DNA of 64,000 nucleotides from Allodiplogaster sudhausi (Eukaryota; Nematoda; Chromadorea; Rhabditida; Diplogasteridae): the NCBI GenBank assembly GCA_945643635.1, contig CALZFC010000026.1, positions 955,001 through 1,019,000 on the forward strand, written 5' to 3'. The notes under the pieces are model-generated. The model was given only the letters and a program-made list of their open reading frames with translations. It was not told the origin of the DNA and did not search any database. The position numbers and the translations under genes were made by a program. Every line of letters begins with the position of its first letter. Position 1 is the stretch's first letter. Shown here piece after piece: positions 24,165-35,680 of this stretch.

Positions 24165-24664
24165 TTAAGAACACAAGACATTGTGAGAAAATGAAAAGTA
24201 TCAGCGGAAAGTTACTTTGCAAGAATCATAATAATAAACTCCTTTCAGTGTGGAATATCGTAGCGCTCTCTCAGCGTGTCTTTCTTCCTTCTTCCTCCCC
24301 AAAGTTATTACAACCACCTCGACAAATCCTGGTGATTCCAGATTATCTGTTCCGAAAATTGTTATTAAACCGTAACACCTCAACATTTTTTATTATCCAT
24401 TCTTTTCATGCCCTTTTCTAATCTCATCAACTATTTTGATTCCATGAGCGATTTTTATGTAAACACCTATAATTTGATTCCCAGGATTCAGTCAATTTTA
24501 GTTTATTGCTTATTGTTAAAAGCATCTAGGGAGCCGTAAATAAAAAAAGAACAAGGATCTCGATATATATAGTTCTTCTACATTTATGAATGCAATTCAC
24601 TTCACTATAATGATGGTTAATGAAAGTTTGCAAAGATGATTAGAAAGTTAGAAGATAGCCAAAC

Positions 24665-24937
24665 TGAAGAAGATGATGTCGACTGCCGTCCTGAGTGTGT
24701 GATTGGTGCCCACGGTGGCCATGCAAGTGTAGACGCCCGTGTCTGTCGCAGAGCCATTGCGGATGCTCAGCACAATGTTGAAGGCGTCCAGCTTGGTTAC
24801 CTCCACGTTTCCATTCCTCTGTAATAGATGTCCAATAAAAACAGCTGTCTGATGAGTGTTTTTGAACTCAGCGTTCTATTCTTACGATCAGCAATAAATC
24901 AAATAAATGTGACTAGAATGGTGAGCAATGTAATCAT
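24665..24937 (-). pseudogene. Truncated copy of the two-Ig (ZIG-like) gene
   Basis: Positions 24,665-24,816 copy exon 3 of the gene at 12,641-16,570 (offset exactly 9,300 bp at that exon), with the SGVYTC-type Ig half-domain and acceptor kept. The adjoining sequence up to about 25,133 copies the first exon, the 5' flank and its CT tract. About 400 bp holding exon 2 and its flanks is deleted. The first exon reads ATG followed by 11 codons and a stop. No copies of exons 4-6 are visible. A non-functional fragment placed between chemoreceptor genes A and B. Confidence 0.85.
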
Positions 24938-25439
24938 CTCGTGCCTTGGAACTGACTTCTTTGGAAACTGATTCTATGGGGCACTGAGAGGAAGTAGCCA
25001 GAAAACAATGGCTTCTTCTCTCTCTTTCTCGCTCTCTCTCTCTCTCTTCTCTTTCTCTCTTCTCTCTCTCTCTCATTCTGTCTCTCTCTCTCTCTCTCTT
25101 TTGAACAATCGCCGTGCCGTCTACAATAAAGTTAGAGTAGTACTTGGGGATCATGATGCTTTCTCCACAAGTATTCCTTCTTGAAGTCCGTCTATTCTTA
25201 AACAAAAATCATTGCCATTTGTCTCTTCTCTGAAAACAAGACGTGCTTCAATGACAAAGTTGAGTGCATGGCAAGTGCATTTACATGCCTATTCATATGA
25301 GATTTAATGAAGACCTCAATATGAACATACGAATAAAAAAAGCCACCTGTCATGTAATTAACGATTATTTCATCTTGCATGTCTGAAAGACTGACGACTA
25401 CTAGCATAACATATGTGCATATGCTTATCTGCAACTTTA

Positions 25440-25912
25440 ATGCTTCTCACTGCTCTACTGTGATTCCATTTCACGCACTGTTAGAGATTTAGTCGTCGTT
25501 TAAGTCTTTTTCAACATCTAGTACATCTGAAGTTTTCTAACAAAAGAAAAAAAACAGATAAAATAAAGAAGTGGTAATACGAACCCCGTTACGTACAACT
25601 TAGACAAATGTGGAATCTAATTACACGATGCTTTGCAAACTTCCTCATACAATGCTCAATCATGTGCTAGGATGTATTTTCTTTGCTGTTGATATGTATC
25701 CGCCAGCACCGTTGCGTTTGTTATTATAGCGAATCACGAGATTTAATTATGAATACAGGCCGAACTTCTTAGTACGAGCTTGTTCCGCCTTAATCAATTA
25801 CAGGAATGTATCTGTATATGACAGCAAGTCTAACATCCATCCTTGAAGCGATAGTATTACGGTAGGGTTGACCACATACTTTGTAGATACCGTTGAGGAT
25901 CGCCATATACAG
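25440..25912 (+). promoter_or_regulatory. Conserved 5' flank of gene B
   Basis: This flank is recognisably repeated upstream of genes C (about 30,100-30,536), D (about 35,230-35,680) and, for the proximal 250 bp, E (about 38,640-38,890); a rearranged form precedes A. Shared blocks include TGTTAGAGATTTAG, GTTTGTTATTATAGCGA, GAATACAG-CAGAACTTC, CCGCCTTAATCAATTA and GAAAGCAAGTCTAACAT-type sequence about 100 bp before the ATG. The flank was duplicated with the genes. The best-kept part, from about -110 to -80, holds the core-promoter candidate described for gene D. Confidence 0.65.
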
Positions 25913-27666
25913 ATGGTCTTTATCCTCGAATTCGAACGCGTCCTCTTTTACATCTATGGCTTATTCGTTGTGTTCGGGATTGTTTCCAACATGCTCATTG
26001 TCATTGCGACTATTCGCTCGAGGTTGGTAAAGCGAAAAAAAGAAAGGAATTCTCTTAACCTCTGCAAAGTCAACGGAACTAAAACGAAAACATGGATTAC
26101 GGTCGAGTTTCGTGGGCCTTTAAGGACACTTCGAGGAACATGCAACATTCTCATCGCGTTTTGCTCTTTCCTGGACGCTCTCCACATCAGCGCCCACATC
26201 CCGATGGTGGTCGGCTTCTTCTCCGGAAATATGCTTCTAAATTCATCGTTGTGCCTTCATATAATGGTTATTTACAGTTGCAAAAAAACATATTCTAAGT
26301 ATCGGATTGAGAAAAAAAAATTATGTCATTATAATTTTTAGACAGTTCCGCTGTTTGGACTAATTGGCGGCTCGATTATTATGTTGTCCATTGCATTTGA
26401 CCGTTTTCTCTCCTGCTTTGCTCCTCGATAGTGAGTTTTGTTCTTTTTAATTCACGGTTTGTCCTGAAGCGAATGGAAATATTTGGTAGTTATCAACGCA
26501 AGGACGCGCGACTTTACATCGCAATACATCTTTTGGTCATCATGGCCTATGGCATTCTCCACCTAAAATTCGCATATCAGGACCTTCGCAGCAGGTTGGA
26601 GCGGAACAGCTGAAGTGATTATGCTGATGAAATGAGTCTCTTAATTGTGGAGTGGAACTGCTCGTATGAGTAGGCTGATAAAATGAGTGAATAAATAAAT
26701 AAATTTTATTTTTAGTGACATCATTTGCGGCATACCTTCTACGTTCCAAGGCCCCTCTTCGGTGTACTTCCTCTATGGCAGCCTGGCAATCAATGTCATA
26801 ACGCTGCTACTATATGGCGTCGTCGGAATTCGTCTTCGCTTCATGAGTAATATATACAAATGCCACAACCGTGTTTAATTTTTCTAGAAGAAGTCATGAA
26901 ATATAGCCTAATTTGTTGAGTTGTTGAGAGTTCTATACTGAAATCAATGTTTGGTGAACCAAACGAGATGAGAACTCCTAGAGCAGGCATCAACTTTGAG
27001 GGAAATTATGCCAAAAAAGCCAAAATATACACTTTTATTACACGCTATTGTGCATACATATGTACATGCGCATACATTAATAATCAATATATAAATCTAG
27101 GTTCATCCACAACGCTGGCGAAGATCTTCCGCTCGCTGATAATCGTAGCGATGACCGTGGCCAGTGGCTGGTTTATGACGTTTGCGTCTGGCCTGGTCAT
27201 CAAAAGCCTGGTGAAAGATGGAAACACTCGCTTCGCACTCGGTCTTGTCGGAGGCCTCTTCGTCAACACGGCCATGTGTGCCAACTTTGCAATTTTTTGG
27301 ATCACGAGGTTCACTCTGAGATTTTCCGTGTTTACTAACGTCACTCTCAAACGATTTGTGTGCAACCTTTGGCTGGGAAGAATATAGTTATATTTATTGT
27401 AAATTGACAACTTGAACCAGGTGCTCTTGCAATATACGACGCAATGTTTAAGAATATAACACACTGTGAGAAAATGAAAAGAATCAGGGAGAGTTCTCTG
27501 ACAAGAATCATAATATGAAACTCCTTTCAGTGTGGAATATCGTCGCGCTCTCTCGGCGTGTCTTCCTCGCTGCCTCCGCCCTAAAGCCATTACTAAGTTA
27601 TCGATAACTTTGACTCGCCCGGGTGATTCCAGGATGTCTGTTCCGAAAATAGTTAATAAAATGTAG
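25913..27666 (+). CDS. Chemoreceptor gene B (Srsx-like GPCR), apparently intact
   Basis: Seven exons: 25913-26022, 26125-26266, 26342-26430, 26490-26594, 26716-26846, 27101-27308 and 27531-27666. They give 306 residues with all GT-AG junctions and phases consistent. Features in order: TM1 ending IATIRSR; loop then LRGTCNILIAFCSFLDALH in TM2; PLFGLIGGSIIMLS in TM3, then AFDRFLSCFAPRY; TM4; SDIICGIPSTFQGP before TM5; IFRSLIIVAMTV in TM6; NTAMCANFAIFWITR in TM7; then VEYRRALSACLP and a basic Thr/Ser-rich tail. The S-x-E-Y-R-x-A tail and the D-R-x-x-x-x-F-x-P motif after TM3 fit the Srsx class of nematode chemosensory receptors (family inference). The ATG directly follows an ATACAG acceptor, so an upstream exon or trans-splicing is likely. 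Exon 7 and its 3' flank are almost identical to those of gene D. Confidence 0.8.
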
Positions 27667-28319
27667 CATCTCAACACGCAATCGACAGACATTACAATAA
27701 ATATTTTGCCATTTTTTTGTGCCCTTTTCTCATCAACTAATTTGATTCCAAGAAAGACCTTTATGTAAACACTGATATATGTTTGTTTGTATGTACTAAT
27801 TTTTTTTAATCCTGATAATAACATATTGGATATTGCGAAAGAATGAAATGAGGACAACAGCAGCAGAGTAAAACGTAGTTTTAGTTTAATATTTTGATCT
27901 GAATTGCATTTTATATTAACCAAAGAGCACTTTGCATCGGCAGAATTAAAATACGAATCAAGAAATTTTAGAAATGTCTTCGTAATCGCAAAATGTCGAA
28001 ACATTTATTGTTTTATATCCCTCTTAAATTTAGGCCCATTTAGGCACACATTAGCATATTTTTTTGTTTGTCTTAACTGGACTTAATTCAGGTTTTCTTG
28101 CATTTATAATTAGACAAAGTCTATTATAGTTCAATATCTTGCGAAAGGAGGCACGGTGGCCTACTATTATGTTTGAGTGAAACGAAGAGTGCAATGAGAT
28201 TGCGAGAGAAAGAGACAGAGAGAAAGTGGGGGAGGAGAGAGAAACTAAGAGAAAGAGAGAGAGAATGAGCGAGATATAGAGAGAATAGGAAAAAACAAGA
28301 TACATAGGTGTGGTGACCT

Positions 28320-29870
28320 TCTCATCTTCGCATTTCTTCTCATTCTCTCGCTCTCAGGGATCTTATCATTTGAAATAGTTTCGAAATATCTCGAGTTATT
28401 CTCAGACTCATGAAACCGCCATGTTAAAAGAGTGGTTGTGGAGACAAACCCAAAGATTATCGCAGAAAAGATAAGAGGTTTGATTTGTGACGCAATCTAG
28501 CGAAAAACATAGACTACTCGGTTCTTTTTCCTGCAAGTCCACGTGGAAATCAGTGAATATTCCCTCCCCCCACCTTAGAATTTTGTGTGACGTTTTTCAC
28601 CTGAAAATAGAAGCAGCAAGCCAAAAATGAGAGCACATTGTACGTATTTCCCTAAGCACCTTTTTATGTACTTGAATTAATTATATTCATGAAATTACAA
28701 GAAATAAATAAGTCATTACAGAGCACAAGAAGGCACTCGGAATGTTGACGCACGGTAGATACAACAGCATTCAGGTGACGGAATTTATTTTATATTTTTT
28801 AAACTTTTTTTTCTTATCATTTTTTATAATTATTTTTGCCTTCAAATTTATTATTATTATGTATCATTATCATTACTATTGTTACTATTTCCTAAGACGA
28901 ATATTGCCGGGGTTCTGCATAGAAGACGAAAGAGGAATAGAATTGTTTTCGGGGCTCATGCCTACATATTTAATGCACTGAGTGTCGTAGCCGCTAAATG
29001 TATGTTTTTACACGTTTTATTTTTTCCCGTTGTTTACTATGTTAATGAGCTTGGGTTGTTGTCGAAGTACTATATTAATTGATGTCAACAACGAACAAAG
29101 TTCATTTTTGCCTGAATTGTTCTCATTTTTATGCGGGAATTTGCTCGATGCTATGAAACCACCTCTCTTGAAGCGCCAGAGAGGCGTACGTTAAAGTTTT
29201 CTTGATTGGTCGTATAGGCGTCCTCTTCATTACTACATTATATTGTTGCGCTGTTCAATGCAGTGATAAATGTTTTTGGCTTTATTCGCTAATTGTAAGT
29301 TTGAGAATTATTTCAAAACATCTTCAAGAACTATTTCAAAACGAGAATAATCTTCCACATTTTACAACAAACATTGATGAAAGAATAGACTCTTCATTTT
29401 TACCAATTTTAAACCGGAAGTATAGCTGGAGCTGAGCGTTGACTAATTTAACGACCTACATACTATGTTCGTAAATACATATATGTATATGTATGTACAT
29501 ATGTAAGAGGACTGGGTCCTAATTTTCAATACCTGCTTTGCGGGATATTTCATTTGAAAGGAGAAGTGCCAATAATGTGGATTATTAATGCATAATAGAC
29601 GAAATAGTTTATGACGCATAACAGTAATTCTTTCTTCTTCTCTCTCCTTTCTAAGAAATATTGCCATTTTTGTATTCTTCGAACACAAGTTCAATGACGA
29701 ACTTGGCTAGGGCTCCAGTTCATAGCCAGGACATTTGCATACGAATACAAAAGCTGGTGGTGAGTCACATACAGTTAACGACTATTTCATCTTGAATGTA
29801 TGACAGACTGACGAATTTGCATCAGTTTGAAAAATAAATCAACTGTGGTCCATGAGAAAGCTTCTCTCTT
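28320..29870. other. Intergenic region between genes B and C
   Basis: It starts after a GA tract (28,200-28,275). It holds AT-rich sequence and a segment at about 29,630-29,830 that matches intergenic sequence at 25,200-25,400 and 33,540-33,630, part of the duplicated chemoreceptor unit. Open frames here are short and lack splice support. No gene seen. Confidence 0.6.
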
Positions 29871-29882
29871 CTCCGCTGTTAA

Positions 29883-30076
29883 AGAAGGGCGATGACCGAA
29901 AAATATTTAATCCAGGTTCGAATTGCCGCGTCTGCCCTGTGATTCCTCCCTCTCATTCTCGCATGCTATTTCGCTGGTTGCACAAACCCGCAGTGTGAAA
30001 ATAGCATGCGCGAATGAGAGTGCGAAGGGCCGCAGCAATTTAAAATATCACATAATTTTTCGGTGATCGCCCTCCT
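29883..30076. mobile_element. TTAA-flanked foldback MITE, 194 bp (family T4)
   Basis: Flanked by TTAA at 29,879-29,882 and 30,077-30,080. Inverted ends are AGAAGGGCGATGACCGAAAAA (left) and AGGAGGGCGATCACCGAAAAA (right, reverse complement). The inner part is a second long palindrome (CTCTCATTCTCGCATGCTATT against its complement), so nearly the whole element folds back. It contains GGTTCGAATTGCC, which resembles a tRNA B box. Related half-elements lie in intron 3 of genes G, H and K. Confidence 0.75.
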
Positions 30077-30536
30077 TTAATACTTTTCACGTTGGAGATT
30101 AAATTTTATTTTTTTCAAGGACTGTTGGAGTTTTAATTTTCTTTTTAGTCCTTTACTACATCTACAGTGCCGTGCAAAATTCTATTTGTAGTTTTTAAGC
30201 ATATAGTGAAAAGAAGTGGCCAAATAAAGTCATAGACAAATGAGTTATCTAGTTACATGATGCCGAGCAAAACATCGTCATAGAATAAATATTCTTTTGA
30301 TAAGCTGTATTTTCTTAGAAATTAATATGTATCCGCTTTCGAGATAGCGTTTGTTATTATAGCGACTAGCGAGAATTAATTCTGAATACAGACAGAACTT
30401 CCTAGGGCGAGCGATATCCGCCTTAATCAATTAGAGGAATGTAGTACATGAAAGTAAGTCAAAAGTCTACTCTTCCAGCGATAGTCTTACTGTAGATTAA
30501 ATCGCAGGCTTTGTAGAAACATACGTTTGTGTACAG

Positions 30537-32231
30537 ATGGTCTTGATCCTCGTAGTCCAGAGTGTCGTCTTCTACATCTATGGCTTCTTCGTTACTTTCG
30601 GGATTGTCACCAACATGCTCATTATCATTGCAACCATTCGTTCGAGGTTAGTTATAAAAAGGCAACAAATATTACGTTCCAGTCTGCCGCATTTTCGTAG
30701 CCTCTGAAATGTTAAAGATGCACGAAACTCATTGTCAGCCGTAATTTATTGCAAAAAAATTCAAGGCTAACTTCTTATCTGCTTTAAGCGCACTTCGAGG
30801 AACATGCAACATCCTCATTGCCATTTGCTCCTTCAAGGACGCTCTCCACTTCAGCGGCCACATCCCAATGGTGGTCGGCTTCTTCTCGGGCCAATTGTTC
30901 ATCAACTCTTCGCTGTGCATTCATATAATGGTTATACAAAGCTTAAATTCTTGACTGGCAGAGAGCATTTCAAACTATGTAGTGTGCGCTTAAGTATGTA
31001 AATTTATATTATGTTTATTTTAGACTGTTCCGCTTTTTGGCGTTGTTGGCGGCTCGATTGCAATGATCTCCATTGCATTCGACCGTTTTCTCGCCTGCTT
31101 TGCACCTCACAAGTGAGTTTTTTAAAGTTTGGTCCTGAAGCGAATAAGTTCCTCATTGTCAGAATGTTTTTGTCAGAAAGCTATCAAAACAAGGACGCCC
31201 GACTTTATATGGGAATGCATTTCTTGTTCATATTTGCCTATGGCTCTGTCCAATTAAGATTCGCCTATCAACACCTTAGCAACAGGTTTGAGCGAAATTG
31301 CTGAAATGTGATTATGATGATAAAATGAGTCTATTTTTATTTTAAGTGACATCATTTGTGGCATACCTTCCGCTTTCCAAGGCCCGTCTGCGTTCTACTT
31401 CCGCCATGGAACCCTGGCAATCAATGTTATCACGCTGCTAATCTATGGCATCGTCGGAATTCGTCTTCGTTCCCTGGGTGAGGGGTTATGGGTAATGTGT
31501 TTCATAGGTAATGGGTTCGGAACGTATTTACTGCCTAAAGGAGCAGTTCACTGGATAATTAACACATCGTACACCCTCCTATTTCACACGCTCTCTAAGA
31601 TGCAGAAGGGCCAAACATTTGAGGGTTCGCTTTTATAATGTTCCAAATGTACTGAAACATTCAGTGCATGTTTCCCCTATGGTTAATATTCATGTAAATC
31701 TAGCTTCATCGAATGCGCTGGCAAAGATCTTCCGCTCCCTGATAATCGTAGCGATGACCGTGGCCGGCGGCTGGTTTGCGACCTTTGCGAGTGGCCTGCT
31801 CGTGTTCAACTTTGTGAAAGATGGAAACACTCGCTTTATACTCGCCCTTGTCGCGGGCTTCTTCGTCAACACGGCCATGTGTGCCAACTTTGCCATCTTC
31901 TGGATCACCAGGTTCACTGAGAAGTGTCGGTGTTTACTAACATCACTCTGAAACGAATAATGTACAATCTTAGGCAAAGAAGAAAATAGATACAGATATT
32001 AGCAATACAAGACGCAATGTTTAAGAACACAGGACATTGTGAGAAAATGAAAAGTATCAGCGGAAAGTTACTTTGCAAGAATCATAATAATAAACTCCTT
32101 TCAGTGTAGAATATCGTCGCGCTCTCTCAGCGTGTCTTCCTTCCTTCCTCCTCCCCAAAGTCACTACAACCACCCCGAATAGTCCTGGTGATTCCAATAC
32201 ATCTGTTCCGAAAATTGTTATAAGAACGTAG
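30537..32231 (+). CDS. Chemoreceptor gene C (Srsx-like GPCR), apparently intact
   Basis: Exons 30537-30646, 30789-30930, 31024-31112, 31181-31285, 31347-31477, 31704-31911 and 32105-32231 give 303 residues with consistent phase. The helix pattern matches gene B. Differences include Lys in place of Leu in TM2 (CSFKDALH), Phe-rich TM4 (MHFLFIFAY) and loop 2 ending FAPHK. The last exon encodes VEYRRALSACLPSFLLPK and a Thr-rich tail. The start follows a GTGTACAG acceptor. Intron 5 carries a shortened T2 MITE shared with gene A, so A and C descend from a copy that already had it. The charged residue inside TM2 is unusual and could affect folding, but no stop or splice lesion is visible. Confidence 0.75.
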
Positions 32232-32914
32232 CATCTCAACACACAATCTACAGTTATTACAATAAATCTATTATCCATACATTTAGTTAACTTTTCTCAT
32301 ATGCTAATTTGATTCCAAGAGCGACGTTTATGTAAACACTTACATACATATGTATTAATTTGTTTAATCCTGTTAGCAAGCCAATACTCTATTGAATATT
32401 GTGAAAAAGAATGAAAAGAAGGCAATCGAAGAGTAAAAATAGCATTTTCTGTCAACCAAATGGCAATTTTCCTCGGCACAATTAAAATGCAAATCTAGCG
32501 CAAAAGGTCTAAATCTTCATTGTTTAATAGTTTTTCTTATATATTGGCTCTTGAATAGTAATAATACATATATTGATATGTTAAGCTTCAGATGAAAAAC
32601 ATTGATGGCTGCCTCATAATAATAATGTTTCTTTTCATGGCCTTTTCTATTCAACCCCGACATTATCTACACAACAAGCTACAACTCTTATTGTCTGAAA
32701 TATATACAAACATACATTACTTACCGTATTCACTCACCTAGTATACCAAGTACTATTTTTCATGGCTCTAATAATGGGTATTATTAGAGGGAGCAGGGGG
32801 CACTGTTTTTCAATGTGTTGAACAACCATTTTTCTACAGCATTTAACTAAAGTTATGTACATCAAAGCCAAATTTCGTTGGAAACCGCACTGTCATCGGG
32901 GGTTCAATACTTGA

Positions 32915-33421
32915 AGGAGCATGAACACCTAAAACTCCTACGCGGAAAACCCTGCAATAAACTGCCTAGATACTGTAATTCACTTCACTTTTATTATATT
33001 ATTTGTACTGAAAAACAGTGCAAACGGACTAGTAAAAACTTTTCGAAAAATTTTGAACATGAAATTTTTTCTTCGGTATTTCGATATTTCCTCGGGAATC
33101 TTCACAGAATTACAAACGAACAAGGAAAAAAGGGCTGGAAATGGCTGTTTTCATTTATTTCGACAATGCAAGAAAAGATGTTAAAAAAATATTTTCTCGC
33201 CTACAGGCAGGTGGTGAATATCCTGCTGCTTAACATACAAAGAACAGAAATATACCGTACATCACCAAAAATTTCTCTGATGCAGGCACATTTTTTATAA
33301 GTAAATTTCTCCCGAATGCTGTACTTCTGAATCTTTTTACTTTGCAGAAGTGTTCGCATGAAGGGCATAGGCTGACAAGTGTAATAGCTTAAGTGATAAA
33401 AAGAATGGGTTTCATGCTCCT
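32915..33421. mobile_element. MITE family T3, copy 2, 507 bp
   Basis: Inverted ends AGGAGCATGAA. The flanking tetranucleotide is TTGA on both sides (32,911-32,914 and 33,422-33,425), so the target duplication is kept although it is not TTAA. Body similar throughout to copies at 23,690-24,164 and 59,855-60,375. It lies between gene C and the LINE fragment. Confidence 0.8.
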
Positions 33422-33650
33422 TTGAGAGTGATTGCTAATTTTCAGCACCTGCCCATGGAGCAGACATCTAGTATTAGAGAGGGTTCCAATAAAGTTTGAG
33501 TACTACTAGAGGAGATGTGGTACGCGTGCTTCACAATTATTCTTTCTTACTATTCTCAAGTAAAAATCATTGCCTTTTTCCTTTTCGAAAATAAGACATC
33601 GTTATGCTTCAATGACGAACTTCTTTGGACCTCTGGAATGCCTATCTCTC

Positions 33651-35200
33651 AATCAATCAATCAATCAACACTTTATTTCAACGGGTTAATGGATTCCGTG
33701 GAGCGCCATGAGTCTTCGCCATTCTTGGGGATTAGATCGACAGACATTAAAGTAGCTCGAGTAATAGCCCATGTTTCTGACGCGTAGGTAAAGGCAGGTA
33801 GGACGCACCCATTGAAAAGCTTTCGTTTGGTTGAAATTGGGACAGCCTTGTTACCAAAAATAGTCCTATAGCGATTGAAAGCAAATCTGGCAGCCCTGAT
33901 ACGACGTTGAACCTCCCCTTTTTGCCATCCATCAAGGTGAAATTCTGTTCCCAGATAAATGCATTTATTTACAACGTTTACCACATTACCACCAACCACC
34001 ACATCTTTTCACGTCCTGCTCGACATCCCCAATGTCTTGCTGCCATTAATTGAAAACCCTACTTTGAATAATTCATATTCCAGTTCCCTAACCATGGTTT
34101 GGATTTGTCGAGAATCATGAGAAATATGAACTGCATCATCAGCATATAGGAGGTGATTTAGATATCTTCCATTAATGTTTATTCTCTTGCTTGACCAATT
34201 TAGTTTTCGAAAAACTTCTGCCAAGACACTTGTGAAAAGACGTGGTGAAAGACAGTCCCCTTGTTTTACACCCTTACCAACGTGAAGTGGAACCCCTTTA
34301 CCATTTACCATTACCATTGATTTGCTTTCGGATGATAATTTTTGCAGAAACTGAGTGACGTGGCTATGAACACCTTGTGTCTCAGCTGCCGAAAGTACGG
34401 CCGAATATTCAATGCTATCAAAAGCCTTGGCAATATCCAGGAATAGCAAGTAAAGTGGAAGGCCGTATTCTCTGCAGTTTGACGCAAGTAGATTGAGTAT
34501 GTGAATGCAGTCAACAGTGGAGTGATCTCTTCGAAACCCGATTGCTCAGCCCCTACAGCATCATCAAAAGTGTTTTGGCATCTTTTGTTGAGAACACCAG
34601 TCATTACTTTTTGTACAACCGATAGTAAACTAATGGGGCGGTAATTTTTTATGTTTGATAAGTCCCCAGATTTTGGAAGTAAGTTGATTTTTGAGTCACC
34701 AAAACCCCGTGGAATATTACCTTCTAATACCTGATTGAAAATCCTTGCTAATATTGGAGCCAATAAGTCCTCACCTACCAATAGGGATTCTGGAGTGACG
34801 CCATCTATTCCAGGTGCTTTGCCACATTTCAACCTTCTCAATTCAGCTAGAACTTCATCCTGATAATCATCTTCTGATCGTCTTAATCTAAAGTTACTTC
34901 CACAATCCCCATGATACAACCTGTTGTAAAAATCCGCTACAACACCTTCAATTTCCAACGAATTAGTAGCCAGTGATCCATCAGATTTCATCCATTTTGT
35001 GATGATGTTTTTGACAGATGAAAAAGATTTAAGGTCCCGTTGAATCCCTTTTTATTCCTTATAGCCTCACAGACAATAGTATTGAACCGCCTCTCCCTAT
35101 CTGCCTTCCAACTTGCTCTACTTGTAAGTTGTTTGTTGACATTAACACACTCCACTCTTTGAATACCATTTGAATGCATCTTTAATTCCCTGCGCCTCTT
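33651..35200 (-). mobile_element. RTE-type non-LTR retrotransposon fragment
   Basis: Minus-strand reverse transcriptase remains. About 34,988-35,179: linker upstream of RT. 34,550-34,991: the palm start with KNYRPISLLS and GIDGVTPE. 34,009-34,449: AFDS catalytic block, KQGDCLSPRLF and YADD active site. 33,673-34,002: the C-terminal thumb part with RRIRAARFAF and CVLPAFTYASETW. At least one frameshift near 34,500 and a stop near 34,005 break the frame. The endonuclease domain is missing, so the element is 5'-truncated, as usual for LINEs. The 3' end at about 33,651 is a short tandem TTGA tail (GATTGATTGATTGA) following AATAAAG, typical of the RTE clade. It interrupts the duplicated intergenic segment between genes C and D. 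No intact protein. Confidence 0.85.
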
Positions 35201-35569
35201 TAACAGTGACTCGGTATATCTTTACTCGACTGTTATTCCATTTCACGGATTGTTAGAGATTTGATTAAAGAAAACATTTTTACTACTTCTATGAATGTAG
35301 TTTTCAAGCAGCAAAAATGAAAGAAAGTGGCCAAACGAACCCAGTTACATACATACAACATAGACAAATGTGGAATCAAATTATATGATGCTGAGCAAAC
35401 TTCTTCAAACATACAATGTTAAATCATGTAGCAAGCTGTATTTTGTTTGATGTTAATATGTATCCGCACCCGCCAAAGCGTTTGTTATGGCAACTACTCA
35501 CTAGATTTATCTATGAATGCAGACAGAGCTTCTTACCCGCCTTTACCAATAACAAATAACATGAATGTT

Positions 35570-35579
35570 TATATAAAAG
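35570..35579 (+). promoter_or_regulatory. TATA-box candidate of gene D
   Basis: TATATAAAAG about 100 bp before the ATG, followed by GCAAGCC. The equivalent position in the paralogs reads TATACAAAAG (A), TATATGACAG (B), GTACATGAAAG (C) and TATATGAAAG (E), each followed by CAAGT-like sequence. Position and conservation suggest a core promoter element; the function is inferred. Confidence 0.4.
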
Positions 35580-35680
35580 CAAGCCCAACATACATTATTC
35601 CAGCGATTGTGTGTATGATGGTAGAATTGATTGAATTGACCACACGCTTTGTAGATTCCTTATTGTATCGTCATTTACAG

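Larger units (their letters stand above)
22055..24378 (+). pseudogene. Chemoreceptor gene A (Srsx-like GPCR), pseudogene
   Basis: Exons 22055-22164, 22275-22416, 22513-22601, 22643-22747, about 22816-22924, 23287-23494 and 24249-24378 match the paralogs in size and phase except exon 5. TM1-TM4 are well preserved, with AFDRFLACFAP at the TM3/loop-2 position. Exon 5 has lost 22 bp in TM5 relative to gene C, which shifts the frame. The exon 6 donor reads AG/GATC where paralogs have AG/GTTC, so the splice site is lost. The last exon still encodes the VEYRSALSAC tail motif. Introns 5 and 6 carry TTAA-type MITEs. Upstream it shares the conserved 5' block of B-E with an expanded tandem repeat. The family assignment rests on overall pattern; it could be a neighbouring nematode serpentine-receptor class. 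Confidence 0.8.

Noticed and set aside
27084..28004. 306-codon minus-strand open frame
   Set aside because: It is antisense to exon 6, intron 6 and exon 7 of gene B. The sense strand has conserved GT-AG borders and the VEYRRAL tail; the similar antisense frame at 37,612-38,088 only reflects the duplicated tract.
29905..29935. Possible tRNA gene from the GGTTCGAATT motif
   Set aside because: No acceptor stem, anticodon arm or A box could be paired around it; the motif lies inside a foldback MITE.
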